Positions 57,254 through 64,000 of a DNA stretch of 64,000 nt are shown piece by piece. The position numbers and the translations under genes were made by a program. Source of the DNA: Pelagibacterium limicola (GTDB lineage Bacteria; Pseudomonadota; Alphaproteobacteria; Rhizobiales; Devosiaceae). The notes under the pieces are model-generated. The model made no database searches. It was not told where the DNA came from and saw only the letters and a program-made list of their open reading frames with translations. Each line of letters begins with the position of its first letter. The first letter of the stretch is position 1. The stretch covers positions 248,001 to 312,000 of the forward strand of contig NZ_JADQDB010000001.1 in the NCBI RefSeq assembly GCF_015694405.1, written 5' to 3'.

Positions 57254-58011
57254 GCCCCGTCCTTCCCCCTGAACGCGCCCAGCGCGCACAAGCCCGCGAG
57301 CGCCCTGCCGAAATCGAACCGCCCATCCGCCGCCAAAGCGGCCTCCGCCGCCGTGCCCAGCGTCGCCCCGGCATTCAGCGCTTCGATAAACGCCACATCC
57401 TGCTCTGGCACCACAGTCAGCCGCACTTCGGCCCGTGGCCGCGTGATAAGCACTGTCTCCCGGCGATCCGCGGCGACCTTCCTGCCCTGCCCCCCGCGCT
57501 GCACCGACCAGATCGAACCCACCGCATAAGGCGAGGCCAAAAGCCGTGCTGCTGGATGCAGCCGCAGGACGGTTTCTGCCAGGTCTGCCTCCCCGATCTC
57601 CGCCAGCGCGCGCATGTCGAGCACTGCAGCATCGGCGGCGTGATAACTCTGCGTGCAGAGATATTCGAGCCGCGCCAGGTCGGGCAGGTAGGGCAGCCCC
57701 GCGGCCGGCGGAAACTCTGCGATGAAGTCGCTGAAATCCTCACCATAAAACATCATTACCGGCGATCTGGGCTTGGCCTGCGCCACATAGGCACGCGCCA
57801 TGGAACTGAAAAACGCCTCCCCCACCACCCGCGCGACCGCCGGAAACCCGGCCAGCAGCGCGGAGACCAGCCCGGCATGGACGTTGTTGCGATAAACGGC
57901 GAACCGCAGCGGATCGGCCTCGCCCCGCACGCACCCCACCCCGCCCGGCACCGGCGCCTCGGGATCGAGCACTGCCCCCGCGAACCGAGCCTGCCAGCCC
58001 TCGACGCTCAT
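57250..58011 (-). CDS. BufC-like protein (DUF2063, MNIO partner)
   Basis: This 253-residue protein from ATG 58011 has the DUF2063 N-terminal helical domain ([62 protein letters not shown]) and a C-terminal beta-rich part. In bufferin biosynthesis the DUF2063 protein binds the precursor peptide and helps the MNIO enzyme. It overlaps bufB and the DoxX gene by 4 bases each, so the three genes are tightly coupled. Confidence 0.88.
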   Translation of the reverse strand: MSVEGWQARFAGAVLDPEAPVPGGVGCVRGEADPLRFAVYRNNVHAGLVSALLAGFPAVARVVGEAFFSSMARAYVAQAKPRSPVMMFYGEDFSDFIAEFPPAAGLPYLPDLARLEYLCTQSYHAADAAVLDMRALAEIGEADLAETVLRLHPAARLLASPYAVGSIWSVQRGGQGRKVAADRRETVLITRPRAEVRLTVVPEQDVAFIEALNAGATLGTAAEAALAADGRFDFGRALAGLCALGAFRGKDGA

Positions 58012-58871
58012 TGTGCCGCCACCGGCTTGTGCCGCACCGCATCGAGCGCCGCGTCCACCCGCGCCGCCTCCGCCGCCAGTTCGGCAAAGGCGGGCACATT
58101 GTTGTCCCACTCAACCAGCACGGGCTGTGGCCCGGTCCTTTCAAGCGTATGGATGAAGAGATCGAACACGTCCGGCCGCACCGCCGATCCATGCGTATCG
58201 ATCAATAGCCGATCCCCGGCACTGTCGGTGGTCTCGTCATACCCCGCAAGATGAATTTCTCCCACCAGATCGGTGGGAAACCGGTCGATATAGGCAAAGG
58301 GGTCCATCCGGTGATTGACCGCCGAGATCATCACATTGTTGACGTCGAGCAAAAGCCCGCATCCTGTCCGCCTGGCGATCCGCGCCAGAAATTCCGTCTC
58401 CTCGATGGTGCTTTCCTCGAACAGCACATAGGTCGAGGGATTCTCGAGCAGCATCCGCACTCCAAGCGCATCCTGCACCTCCGAGATATGCCCGCATACC
58501 CGGTCAAGCGTCGCTTCGGTGTAGGGCAGCGGCAGCAGGTCGTTGAGATAGCCCGTATCGTGCGTCGACCAGGCCAGATGCTCGGAAAACGACGCGGGCT
58601 TGTACCGCCCGATCAGCTTCTTGAGCCGTGCAAGATGATCCTTGTCCAGCGCCCCCTCGCCGCCGATCGAAAGCCCCACCCCGTGCAGCGAAAGCGGATA
58701 CCGCCCCACGATTGCCTCGAGATACCGGTGCGGCGCCCCGCCCTCCCCCATGTAGTTCTCCGCATGAACCTCGAAAAACCCCATATCAGGCCATCCCGAA
58801 ACGATATCGCCATAATGCTCGGCCTTAAGCCCAACCCCTGCCCTTGCGGGCAAAGTCGATGTGGTGGTCAT
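58008..58871 (-). CDS. BufB-like MNIO enzyme (DUF692)
   Basis: This 287-residue TIM-barrel enzyme starts at ATG 58871 (AAGGGAGA upstream). Metal-ligand regions of the DUF692/MNIO family are visible: [59 protein letters not shown] and [14 protein letters not shown] enzymes use iron to modify Cys in precursor peptides. Here the substrate is probably the small Cys-containing protein encoded upstream. The role is from family knowledge. Confidence 0.92.
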   Translation of the reverse strand: MTTTSTLPARAGVGLKAEHYGDIVSGWPDMGFFEVHAENYMGEGGAPHRYLEAIVGRYPLSLHGVGLSIGGEGALDKDHLARLKKLIGRYKPASFSEHLAWSTHDTGYLNDLLPLPYTEATLDRVCGHISEVQDALGVRMLLENPSTYVLFEESTIEETEFLARIARRTGCGLLLDVNNVMISAVNHRMDPFAYIDRFPTDLVGEIHLAGYDETTDSAGDRLLIDTHGSAVRPDVFDLFIHTLERTGPQPVLVEWDNNVPAFAELAAEAARVDAALDAVRHKPVAAQ

Positions 58872-58894
58872 GACGCAATCTCCCTTTGCTGTTT

Positions 58895-58950
58895 GGCGAA
58901 CCCCTCTCCCCCTGTGGGAGAGGGGCCGGGTGTGAGGGGGCAGCGATGTC
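58895..58950. repeat. G/C inverted repeat between bufA and bufB
   Basis: CCCCTCTCCC pairs with GGGAGAGGGG around CCTGT, then GGGGCCGGG...GGGGGCAGCGAT follows. The tail resembles the repeats at 60377-60430. It lies in the 97-base bufA-bufB gap and may reduce read-through into bufB. Confidence 0.65.
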
Positions 58951-58968
58951 TGCCAGACGCTCGAAACC

Positions 58969-59259
58969 CTACGGCAGGTCCCGATCCAGTTCCGCGAGCG
59001 AGCCCATGCGCCCGCCCGGCAATTCGATGTCCTCGCACGTTCCCGCCGGAACCAGCGACCACGCATTGCCCTGATAATCGACCGTGGAGGTTCCGGCGCA
59101 TGTCGTGCCCGGCCCGGCGGCGCAATCGTTGGCACCGGCCATGGCAACGCCATAGCACTTCTCCATGGCGTCCATGTCCTGTGCGATTGCCGGTGCGGCT
59201 GTGGCCATCGCCGCGGCGAGCGAGGACGCGAGGGCGAGCGTTACAACCTTGCGATTCAT
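58969..59259 (-). CDS. Bufferin-type RiPP precursor (BufA1, DUF2282)
   Basis: This 96-residue protein from ATG 59259 has a signal peptide ending APAIAQDM (near 28) and four Cys in the mature part: [35 protein letters not shown] and GTCEDIEL. That is the DUF2282/BufA pattern; bufferins are Cys-modified copper-buffering peptides made by MNIO enzymes. It is first in the operon bufA-bufB-bufC-doxX, and a GTAAC-N17-CGAA promoter lies upstream. Confidence 0.9.
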   Translation of the reverse strand: MNRKVVTLALASSLAAAMATAAPAIAQDMDAMEKCYGVAMAGANDCAAGPGTTCAGTSTVDYQGNAWSLVPAGTCEDIELPGGRMGSLAELDRDLP

Positions 59260-59323
59260 GATGATCCATCCTTGTGTTGACTGACAGTACCGGCGCCGCG
59301 CCAATGCAGCACCATGTCCCCAC

Positions 59324-59349
59324 TTCGCGCCCTGACCCTGCTTTGTTAC
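59324..59349 (-). promoter_or_regulatory. ECF-type promoter of bufferin operon
   Basis: On the minus strand GTAAC (59349-59345) and CGAA (59327-59324) are 17 bases apart, about 65 bases before the bufA start codon. The same spacing and boxes occur before the ECF sigma gene at 59544-59569. The motif resembles the sigma-F promoters described for Caulobacter. Confidence 0.7.
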
Positions 59350-59460
59350 ACGGCGCGTTCCCGCACACGGCTTTGTGATCGCCCCGCCGCTCGACGCCGC
59401 CTGCTTTTGCGCTAAGAGCAATTTCGTTCAGGTGGGATCACCCCGTGTACCAACCTCGTC

Positions 59461-59483
59461 ATCACCCGCCTTGTCCGGGTGAT
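59461..59483. repeat. Short palindrome upstream of sigma gene
   Basis: ATCACCCG pairs with CGGGTGAT around CCTTGTC. It matches a widespread interspersed hairpin type of Rhizobiales genomes, from memory, and lies between the bufferin and sigma promoters. Confidence 0.4.
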
Positions 59484-59543
59484 CCAGCGGCGCGTTGTCC
59501 AGCGCGCAGAATGGTCGCCAGCACGGGGCGTCGGCTAACCAAA

Positions 59544-59569
59544 GTAACAATCGGCCGCCTGGGGGCGAA
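59544..59569 (+). promoter_or_regulatory. ECF-type promoter of sigma gene
   Basis: GTAAC (59544-59548) and CGAA (59566-59569) are 17 bases apart and 16 bases before the TTG start. Matching the bufA promoter, it suggests the sigma factor activates its own gene. Confidence 0.7.
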
Positions 59570-59585
59570 TTGAACGGGGAAGCCT

Positions 59586-60125
59586 TTGTCGCCGGAAAAG
59601 GACTGGGAACTGGCAGAGCGGATGCGGGCGGCGCTGGCGGGCGATGAGTCCGGCTATGCCGCGCTTCTGCATGAGGTTTCCGGCCTGGTCCGCGGCATCG
59701 CAAAGGCCAGGCTCGCGCCTGGATTGGGGATAGACCCGGAGGATATCGTGCAGGAAACGCTGCTGGCCATCCATCTCAAGCGCCACACATGGCAGCCCGC
59801 CCGGCCCATCGGCCCGTGGATTTACGCCATCGCGCGCCACAAGATTGCCGATGCCTGCCGGCGGCGTGGCCGTCGGGTCGAGATCGACATCTCCGATCTG
59901 GCCGACACCCTCGCCGCTCCTGTCGAGGAAACAGCTTTGGCACGCGATGTCGAACGCGCACTCGACGGGCTCTCCGAAGGCCAGCGCCGCGTCGTCGCGT
60001 CCGTCGGGATCGAAGGCGCCACCATCGGGGAAACCGCGCGCCGTCTTGGCATGAAGGAAACCGCCGTCCGCGTCTCGCTCCACCGCGGCCTCGCCAGCAT
60101 CGCCGCGAAATTTGGAAAGGCCTAG
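59586..60125 (+). CDS. ECF sigma factor (SigF-like)
   Basis: This 179-residue sigma factor starts at TTG 59586 (GGGGAAG 5 bases upstream). Region 2 has LARLAPGLGIDPEDIVQETLLAIHLK-type motifs (DPEDIVQETLLAIHLK seen directly) and WIYAIARHKIADACRRR; region 4 has LSEGQRRVVASVGIEGATIGETA and GMKETAVRVSLHRGL. The NrsF-like anti-sigma gene follows after 461 bases of repeats, the bufferin operon is divergent, and its own promoter has GTAAC-N17-CGAA. All this matches sigma-F, which answers to copper and other metals in Caulobacter. Confidence 0.9.
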   Translation: MSPEKDWELAERMRAALAGDESGYAALLHEVSGLVRGIAKARLAPGLGIDPEDIVQETLLAIHLKRHTWQPARPIGPWIYAIARHKIADACRRRGRRVEIDISDLADTLAAPVEETALARDVERALDGLSEGQRRVVASVGIEGATIGETARRLGMKETAVRVSLHRGLASIAAKFGKA

Positions 60126-60229
60126 ACGTGTCCGGTTTTGGCAGAAGCTCGCCCGAACGCTTCCTTCACTGTCCCGGCCTTGAGCCGTGCAGCGCTCGCA
60201 TCCGCCCTTTTAGAGATAACGAACGTTCC

Positions 60230-60294
60230 GGCTCTTGCGCCCCCTCCCCCTTGAGGGGAGGGAAGCGGCGGAGCCGCAGTATCCGTGCCCAAAC
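60230..60294. repeat. Intergenic repeat copy 1
   Basis: CCCCTCCCCCTTGAGGGGAGGG forms a snap-back stem, then the tail GAAGCGGCGGAGCCGCAGTA and TCCGTGCCCAAAC. The tail (with one G/A difference) is repeated at 60510-60534. Confidence 0.85.
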
Positions 60295-60376
60295 CATCCC
60301 CATCAAATCCGCTGCAAACGCTGCCACAGCAAAGGGCAGCGCTTGCATCGGCCGTTCTGGAGAACACCAAACTTCC

Positions 60377-60430
60377 GCCTCTTGCGCCCCCTCCCCCTTG
60401 AGGGGAGGGCCGGGGTGGGGGTGCAGCGAT
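60377..60430. repeat. Intergenic repeat copy 2
   Basis: It shares CTCTTGCGCCCCCTCCCCC and TTGAGGGGAGGG with copy 1 but continues with GCCGGGGTGGGGGTGCAGCG. The latter part resembles the bufA-bufB repeat. It is in inverted orientation relative to copy 3. Confidence 0.8.
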
Positions 60431-60465
60431 CTTTCCAAAGGCACCCCGCTTCCTGCAGGCTCCGA

Positions 60466-60534
60466 TACCCCCACCCTCAATCCCTCCCCTCAAGGGGGAG
60501 GGAAGCGGCGGAGCCGCGGTATCCGTGCCCAAAC
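60466..60534. repeat. Intergenic repeat copy 3 (inverted head)
   Basis: CCCTCCCCTCAAGGGGGAGGG inverts the head of copies 1 and 2, then repeats the copy-1 tail GAAGCGGCGGAGCCGCGGTA and TCCGTGCCCAAAC. Copies 2 and 3 face each other and could form one large hairpin. Confidence 0.85.
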
Positions 60535-60586
60535 GCGTTGCGCACCCGCGGCCGGTCGGTTCAACCATAAGACGGGCAGGCCCTGA

Positions 60587-61219
60587 ATGCGGACCGACGA
60601 TCTGATTGCCGCGCTTGCCGCCGACACCGCCAGCCGGCGCCCGGACCTCGACAGAAGCTGGCTGCTTGCCCTCGCTGCCGGCGGGCTGCTGGCCGTCCTC
60701 GTTTTCCTCGGTGCGGTGGGCCCCCGCGCTGACCTCGCTCAGGCCATCCAGACCCCGCGCTTCGATTTCAAGTTCGTGCTCACGCTATCGCTCGCTGTCC
60801 CGGCCTTTTTCGCGCTGCGTGCCCTGGCCATTCCCGGCGCCAAGGTCCCTTTGGCTGCCCTCGCACTGGCCCCCGCACTGGGCATCATGGCCGTCATCGC
60901 CGAACTCATCGTCCTGCCCGCCGATGTCTGGGCGATGAGTGCGGTGGGCAAGAACGCCCGTTATTGCCTCACCTTCATACCCTTGATTGGCGTGGCCCCG
61001 CTCGCCGCCTTCATCGCCGTCCTCCGCCATGGCGCACCCACGCGGCCCGCTCTTGCTGGCGCCGTCGCGGGGCTTCTGGCGGGTGGCATCGCTGCCACGC
61101 TTTATGCTATCCACTGCACCGACGATTCCCCACTCTTCGTCATGACCTGGTACCCCCTCGCCATTGCGATCCTAATCCTCGCCGGTGCCGCTCTAGGACG
61201 GATTTTTGCGCGCTGGTGA
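60587..61219 (+). CDS. NrsF-like anti-sigma factor (DUF1109)
   Basis: This 210-residue protein has a short N-terminal cytoplasmic helix (TDDLIAALAADTASR) and six hydrophobic segments (SWLLALAAGGLLAVLVFLGAV, FVLTLSLAVPAFFALRALA, PLAALALAPALGIMAVIAELIVLP and more). That is the DUF1109/NrsF layout, an anti-sigma that holds sigma-F at the membrane. A Cys in ARYCLTFIP and another in AIHCTDDSP match the paired periplasmic Cys reported to sense metals. It is downstream of the sigma gene after the repeats. Confidence 0.9.
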   Translation: MRTDDLIAALAADTASRRPDLDRSWLLALAAGGLLAVLVFLGAVGPRADLAQAIQTPRFDFKFVLTLSLAVPAFFALRALAIPGAKVPLAALALAPALGIMAVIAELIVLPADVWAMSAVGKNARYCLTFIPLIGVAPLAAFIAVLRHGAPTRPALAGAVAGLLAGGIAATLYAIHCTDDSPLFVMTWYPLAIAILILAGAALGRIFARW

Positions 61220-61371
61220 GAGAAATGCGTGCCAAGCGTCTCGCTATCGACACAGTTCGGTGTTAACTTATGATCATCGCCAGTCCGACACCGGCATACT
61301 GGCGCTAAAGGCGAGAATGGTCCCTTCAAAGAGGCTGGCGCTTTTGCTGCTGCCTAGGAAGGAACCCATCC

Positions 61372-61575
61372 ATGTCGCTATTCCCTGTCAACGACAGGTC
61401 GGCAACCTGCCCGCACTGCAAGGCCAGAAATGTCCTGATCGGCAGTGACCTTGACCTCCATGCCCCCATTGCCTGCTCGACATGCCAACGAGTCATCGGC
61501 ACCTACGCCGACTTTGGCACTTCGGCCGCCGATGCGGAATCCCCTGACGCACCCATGGAAAATTGCGCATCGTGA
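61372..61575 (+). CDS. Small zinc-ribbon-like protein (67 aa)
   Basis: ATG 61372 (GGAAGGA upstream) opens 67 residues with CPHC (near 13-16) and CSTC (near 35-38), a typical four-Cys zinc-ribbon pair, and an acidic tail. It may bind nucleic acid or protein. No family is recognised. It stands alone between the anti-sigma and uvrB genes. Confidence 0.75.
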   Translation: MSLFPVNDRSATCPHCKARNVLIGSDLDLHAPIACSTCQRVIGTYADFGTSAADAESPDAPMENCAS

Positions 61576-61895
61576 TCTGCGTGCTGTCAGGCCGCACCGT
61601 CCAAGCGCCCACCTCTGCCGCCGTATATCAGGAACGGCAAACCGCTGAGCCAGACCGTGTCCGGCGGCGCAAAACGGAGATAGGCACGAGTACGGGTCTG
61701 GCGATGGTTGGGTAAGGCAGGAGAAACCGCATCGAAAGGCAACGCCGCCCCATCTCTCCTGACATACCCTGTCAGCAGGCCCATATAAAAAGCACGCCGA
61801 ACCCGGTTCGTTAGCCCGCGGCGGGAACCAGCCCGTTCCCATTCCGTTCCGCCCGTGCTATTGAATCCGCCCACTTGCCGAACGATATGTGCGCC
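61576..61895. other. Spacer before uvrB
   Basis: This 320-base region holds no firm gene. A minus-strand open frame of 95 codons (61587-61874) exists but has no ribosome site or family signal. The uvrB promoter should lie near the right end. Confidence 0.45.
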
Positions 61896-64000
61896 ATGAC
61901 CTCCGACAAGAAATCCCCCCAGCCCGCCCGGCGCGAGGACGGAAAAACCGTCGGCCGCCCCCAGAAGACCGACTTCTCCATCGACGATTTCGTCCGCGAG
62001 ATCGAGAAGGCGGAGGATGCGGCGATTGCGAAACCGCTGCCGCAGGAGCGCCTGCGCAACAAGCGCCGCCTCGACAGGGAGGCCGCCGCCGCAGCAACGC
62101 CCCCGGTCGAGCCGAAGAAAAAGAAGGCCACAAAATCGCCTGTGACCGGCATGACGCTCAAGTCCCCGAAGTCAAAAGCCAACGCCATCGAGCGCCCCAC
62201 CAATCTCGACGGTTTCGGTGAAGCCGAGCAGGCCGGCTTCGGCCATGTGCCGTCCCAGCCCACCGCCCGCGACATCTCCCGCGCCGCCGCCAAGGACCCC
62301 GCGACCATGGCCCAGCTTCGCGGCGCCCTCGCAACGGCCCGCGACACGTCGACATCCGATTCAAACCTCGTGGGAGTAACGGCCACCGTTCAGGCGCTCG
62401 AACAGATCATCCTCCACGGCCGCAAGGAGGTCGAGGGCGCCGCCCCGTGGAAGCCCCATCGTCCTGAAGCGCTGAAGAAGGATCGCGGCGGCATTCCGTT
62501 CAAGCTGGTGACCGATTACACCCCCGCCGGCGACCAGCCCACCGCGATTGCCGAGCTTGTCGAGGGCATAAACAACGGCGAGACCGACCAGGTCCTGCTG
62601 GGCGTCACCGGCTCGGGCAAAACCTTCACCGCCGCCCAGGTCATCGCCCGCACCAACCGCCCCGCGCTCATCCTCGCCCCCAACAAGACGCTGGCCGCCC
62701 AGCTCTATGGCGAGTTCAAGAACTTCTTCCCCGAAAACGCGGTGGAATATTTCGTCTCCTATTACGACTACTACCAGCCCGAGGCCTACGTCCCGCGCAC
62801 GGATACCTATATCGAGAAGGAATCCACCATCAACGAGCAGATCGACCGGATGCGCCACTCGGCCACCCGCGCGATCCTCGAGCGCGACGACGTCATCATC
62901 GTCGCCTCCGTCTCCTGCATTTACGGTATCGGCTCGGTGGAGGACTACACCACCATGACCATCTGGCTCGAAAAGGGCCAGAAGATCGACCAGCGCGCCC
63001 TATTGAACGAGCTCGTCGCCCTGCAATACAAGCGCGGCGACATCGGCTTCGTGCGCGGCACCTTCCGCGTGCGTGGCGATACGGTGGAAATCTTCCCCGC
63101 CCACTATGAGGATGCCGCCTGGCGCATCACCCTCTTCGGCGACGAGATCGAGACCATCGCCGAATTCGATCCCCTGACCGGCAAGAAATCCGCCGAGCTC
63201 AACGCCGTCCGCGTCTTCGCCAATTCCCACCACGTCACCACCCGCACGACGATGAACGCGGCCATCAAGGAGATCAAGAAGGAGCTCCAGGCCCGCCTGC
63301 AGGAATTGAACGGCGCCGGCCGCTTCCTCGAAGCCCAGCGCCTCGAACAGCGCACGCTCTTCGATCTCGAGATGATGGAAGCCACCGGCTCCTGCGCCGG
63401 CATCGAGAACTATTCGCGCTATTTCTCCGGCCGCAAGCCCGGCGAGCCGCCCCCCACGCTCTTCGAATACCTCCCCGACAACGCGCTGGTGTTCGTTGAT
63501 GAATCCCACGTCACCATCGGCCAGCTCGGCGCCATGTATCGCGGCGACCTCCGCCGCAAGGCGACCCTCGCCGAATATGGCTTCCGCCTGCCCTCCTGCA
63601 TGGACAACCGCCCCCTGCGCTTTGAGGAATGGAACGCCATGCGCCCGCAAACGGTCTATGTCTCGGCAACGCCAGGCGCGTGGGAGCTCGAACAGACCGG
63701 TGGCGTTTTCGCCGAACAGGTCATCCGCCCCACCGGCCTCACCGACCCCAATGTGGAGATCCGCCCGGCCACCAGCCAGGTCGATGACGTGGTCGATGAA
63801 ATCCGCAAGACCACCGACGCGGGCTATCGCACCCTGCTCACCGTCCTCACCAAGAAAATGGCCGAGGACCTCACCGAATATCTGCACGAACAGGGCATCC
63901 GCGTGCGCTACATGCATTCCGACATCGACACCATCGAGCGCATCGAGATCATTCGCGACCTGCGCCTTGGCGCCTTCGACGTGCTGGTCGGCATCAACCT
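61896..64000 (+). CDS. uvrB: UvrABC system protein B (excinuclease subunit), 3'-truncated by window edge
   Basis: UvrB is the DNA damage-verifying helicase of nucleotide excision repair. The frame starts at ATG 61896 (an ATG at 61887 is in frame too) and is open to the window edge. After a ~200-residue Lys/Ala-rich N-terminal extension the conserved protein begins: [21 protein letters not shown], Walker [11 protein letters not shown], the beta-hairpin region [25 protein letters not shown] and [14 protein letters not shown]. The extension is common in Rhizobiales UvrB. The C-terminal helicase and UVR domains lie beyond the edge. Confidence 0.96.
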   Translation, partial: MTSDKKSPQPARREDGKTVGRPQKTDFSIDDFVREIEKAEDAAIAKPLPQERLRNKRRLDREAAAAATPPVEPKKKKATKSPVTGMTLKSPKSKANAIERPTNLDGFGEAEQAGFGHVPSQPTARDISRAAAKDPATMAQLRGALATARDTSTSDSNLVGVTATVQALEQIILHGRKEVEGAAPWKPHRPEALKKDRGGIPFKLVTDYTPAGDQPTAIAELVEGINNGETDQVLLGVTGSGKTFTAAQVIARTNRPALILAPNKTLAAQLYGEFKNFFPENAVEYFVSYYDYYQPEAYVPRTDTYIEKESTINEQIDRMRHSATRAILERDDVIIVASVSCIYGIGSVEDYTTMTIWLEKGQKIDQRALLNELVALQYKRGDIGFVRGTFRVRGDTVEIFPAHYEDAAWRITLFGDEIETIAEFDPLTGKKSAELNAVRVFANSHHVTTRTTMNAAIKEIKKELQARLQELNGAGRFLEAQRLEQRTLFDLEMMEATGSCAGIENYSRYFSGRKPGEPPPTLFEYLPDNALVFVDESHVTIGQLGAMYRGDLRRKATLAEYGFRLPSCMDNRPLRFEEWNAMRPQTVYVSATPGAWELEQTGGVFAEQVIRPTGLTDPNVEIRPATSQVDDVVDEIRKTTDAGYRTLLTVLTKKMAEDLTEYLHEQGIRVRYMHSDIDTIERIEIIRDLRLGAFDVLVGIN

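Larger units (their letters stand above)
60126..60586. other. Sigma/anti-sigma spacer filled with repeats
   Basis: This 461-base spacer separates two genes that are normally adjacent. It is composed mainly of three related G/C inverted-repeat elements (60230-60294, 60377-60430, 60466-60534). No gene with a ribosome site was found. Confidence 0.7.

Noticed and set aside
60230-60534. Possible CRISPR array in the repeat-rich spacer
   Set aside because: Only three copies, irregular spacing, mixed orientation and G/C-rich snap-back structure fit interspersed palindromic repeats, not CRISPR.
61587-61874. A 95-codon minus-strand frame before uvrB
   Set aside because: No ribosome site, no recognisable domain and unusual residue mix; kept only as spacer.

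Overview
The window is a high-GC, gene-dense chromosomal segment of an alphaproteobacterium, most likely a Hyphomicrobiales member near Devosia/Pelagibacterium. That placement is an inference from content: a long sigma-70 gene next to dnaG, carA/carB, a greA - trxB - LysR (LsrB/VtlR-type) block followed by CCUCC-rich small RNAs, a UvrB with a long N-terminal extension, and many small Rhizobiales-type secreted or membrane proteins. There is no prophage, insertion sequence, CRISPR array or rRNA. One tRNA with a CAU anticodon is present.

Layout. 1-5250: a divergent sugar-uptake locus (epimerase and substrate-binding protein leftward; ATPase and permease rightward) with a LacI-type regulator; operator-like sequences recur in the two control regions. 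5425-13255: tRNA, envelope proteins (SIMPL, OmpA-like with a proline-rich linker), a TSUP exporter, YjbQ and small conserved proteins. 13286-22600: housekeeping genes rpoD, dnaG, yqeY and carA, then an AidB-like dehydrogenase and a YjlB-type cupin. 22790-29300: periplasmic nucleotidase, YpfJ metallopeptidase, acetyltransferase, isochorismatase-like hydrolase, a GlxA-type regulator and an aldo/keto reductase. 29452-32763: carB. 33045-41100: secreted hypotheticals, a YoaP-like acetyltransferase, an ArsR/SRPBCC pair, hydrolases, a TPR methyltransferase and threonine aldolase. 41537-46200: cspA, greA, trxB, LysR and the sRNA cluster. 46203-54550: xylitol-type dehydrogenase, aminotransferase, CBS protein, a patch of accessory genes with one frameshifted hydrolase, a DMT transporter, thymidine kinase and thioesterase. 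54881-61219: secreted SH3 and RlpA proteins, two paralogous miniproteins, and a bufferin-type RiPP operon next to an ECF sigma/anti-sigma pair. The window ends inside uvrB.

Two regulatory systems stand out. (1) Downstream of the trxB-LysR genes lie three consecutive small-RNA units. Each has the same near-palindrome containing a T-N11-A LysR-type box, a sigma-70-like promoter about 11-14 bases further on, C/U-rich anti-Shine-Dalgarno motifs in hairpin loops and a strong intrinsic terminator. The first resembles AbcR; the other two carry three hairpins each with CCUCC-rich loops. (2) An ECF sigma factor gene and the divergently transcribed bufferin operon (precursor peptide, DUF692/MNIO enzyme, DUF2063 partner, DoxX protein) each carry GTAAC-N17-CGAA upstream. 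With the NrsF-like anti-sigma gene, this forms a plausible self-contained metal-stress circuit. Related G/C-rich inverted repeats sit between bufA and bufB and between the sigma and anti-sigma genes.
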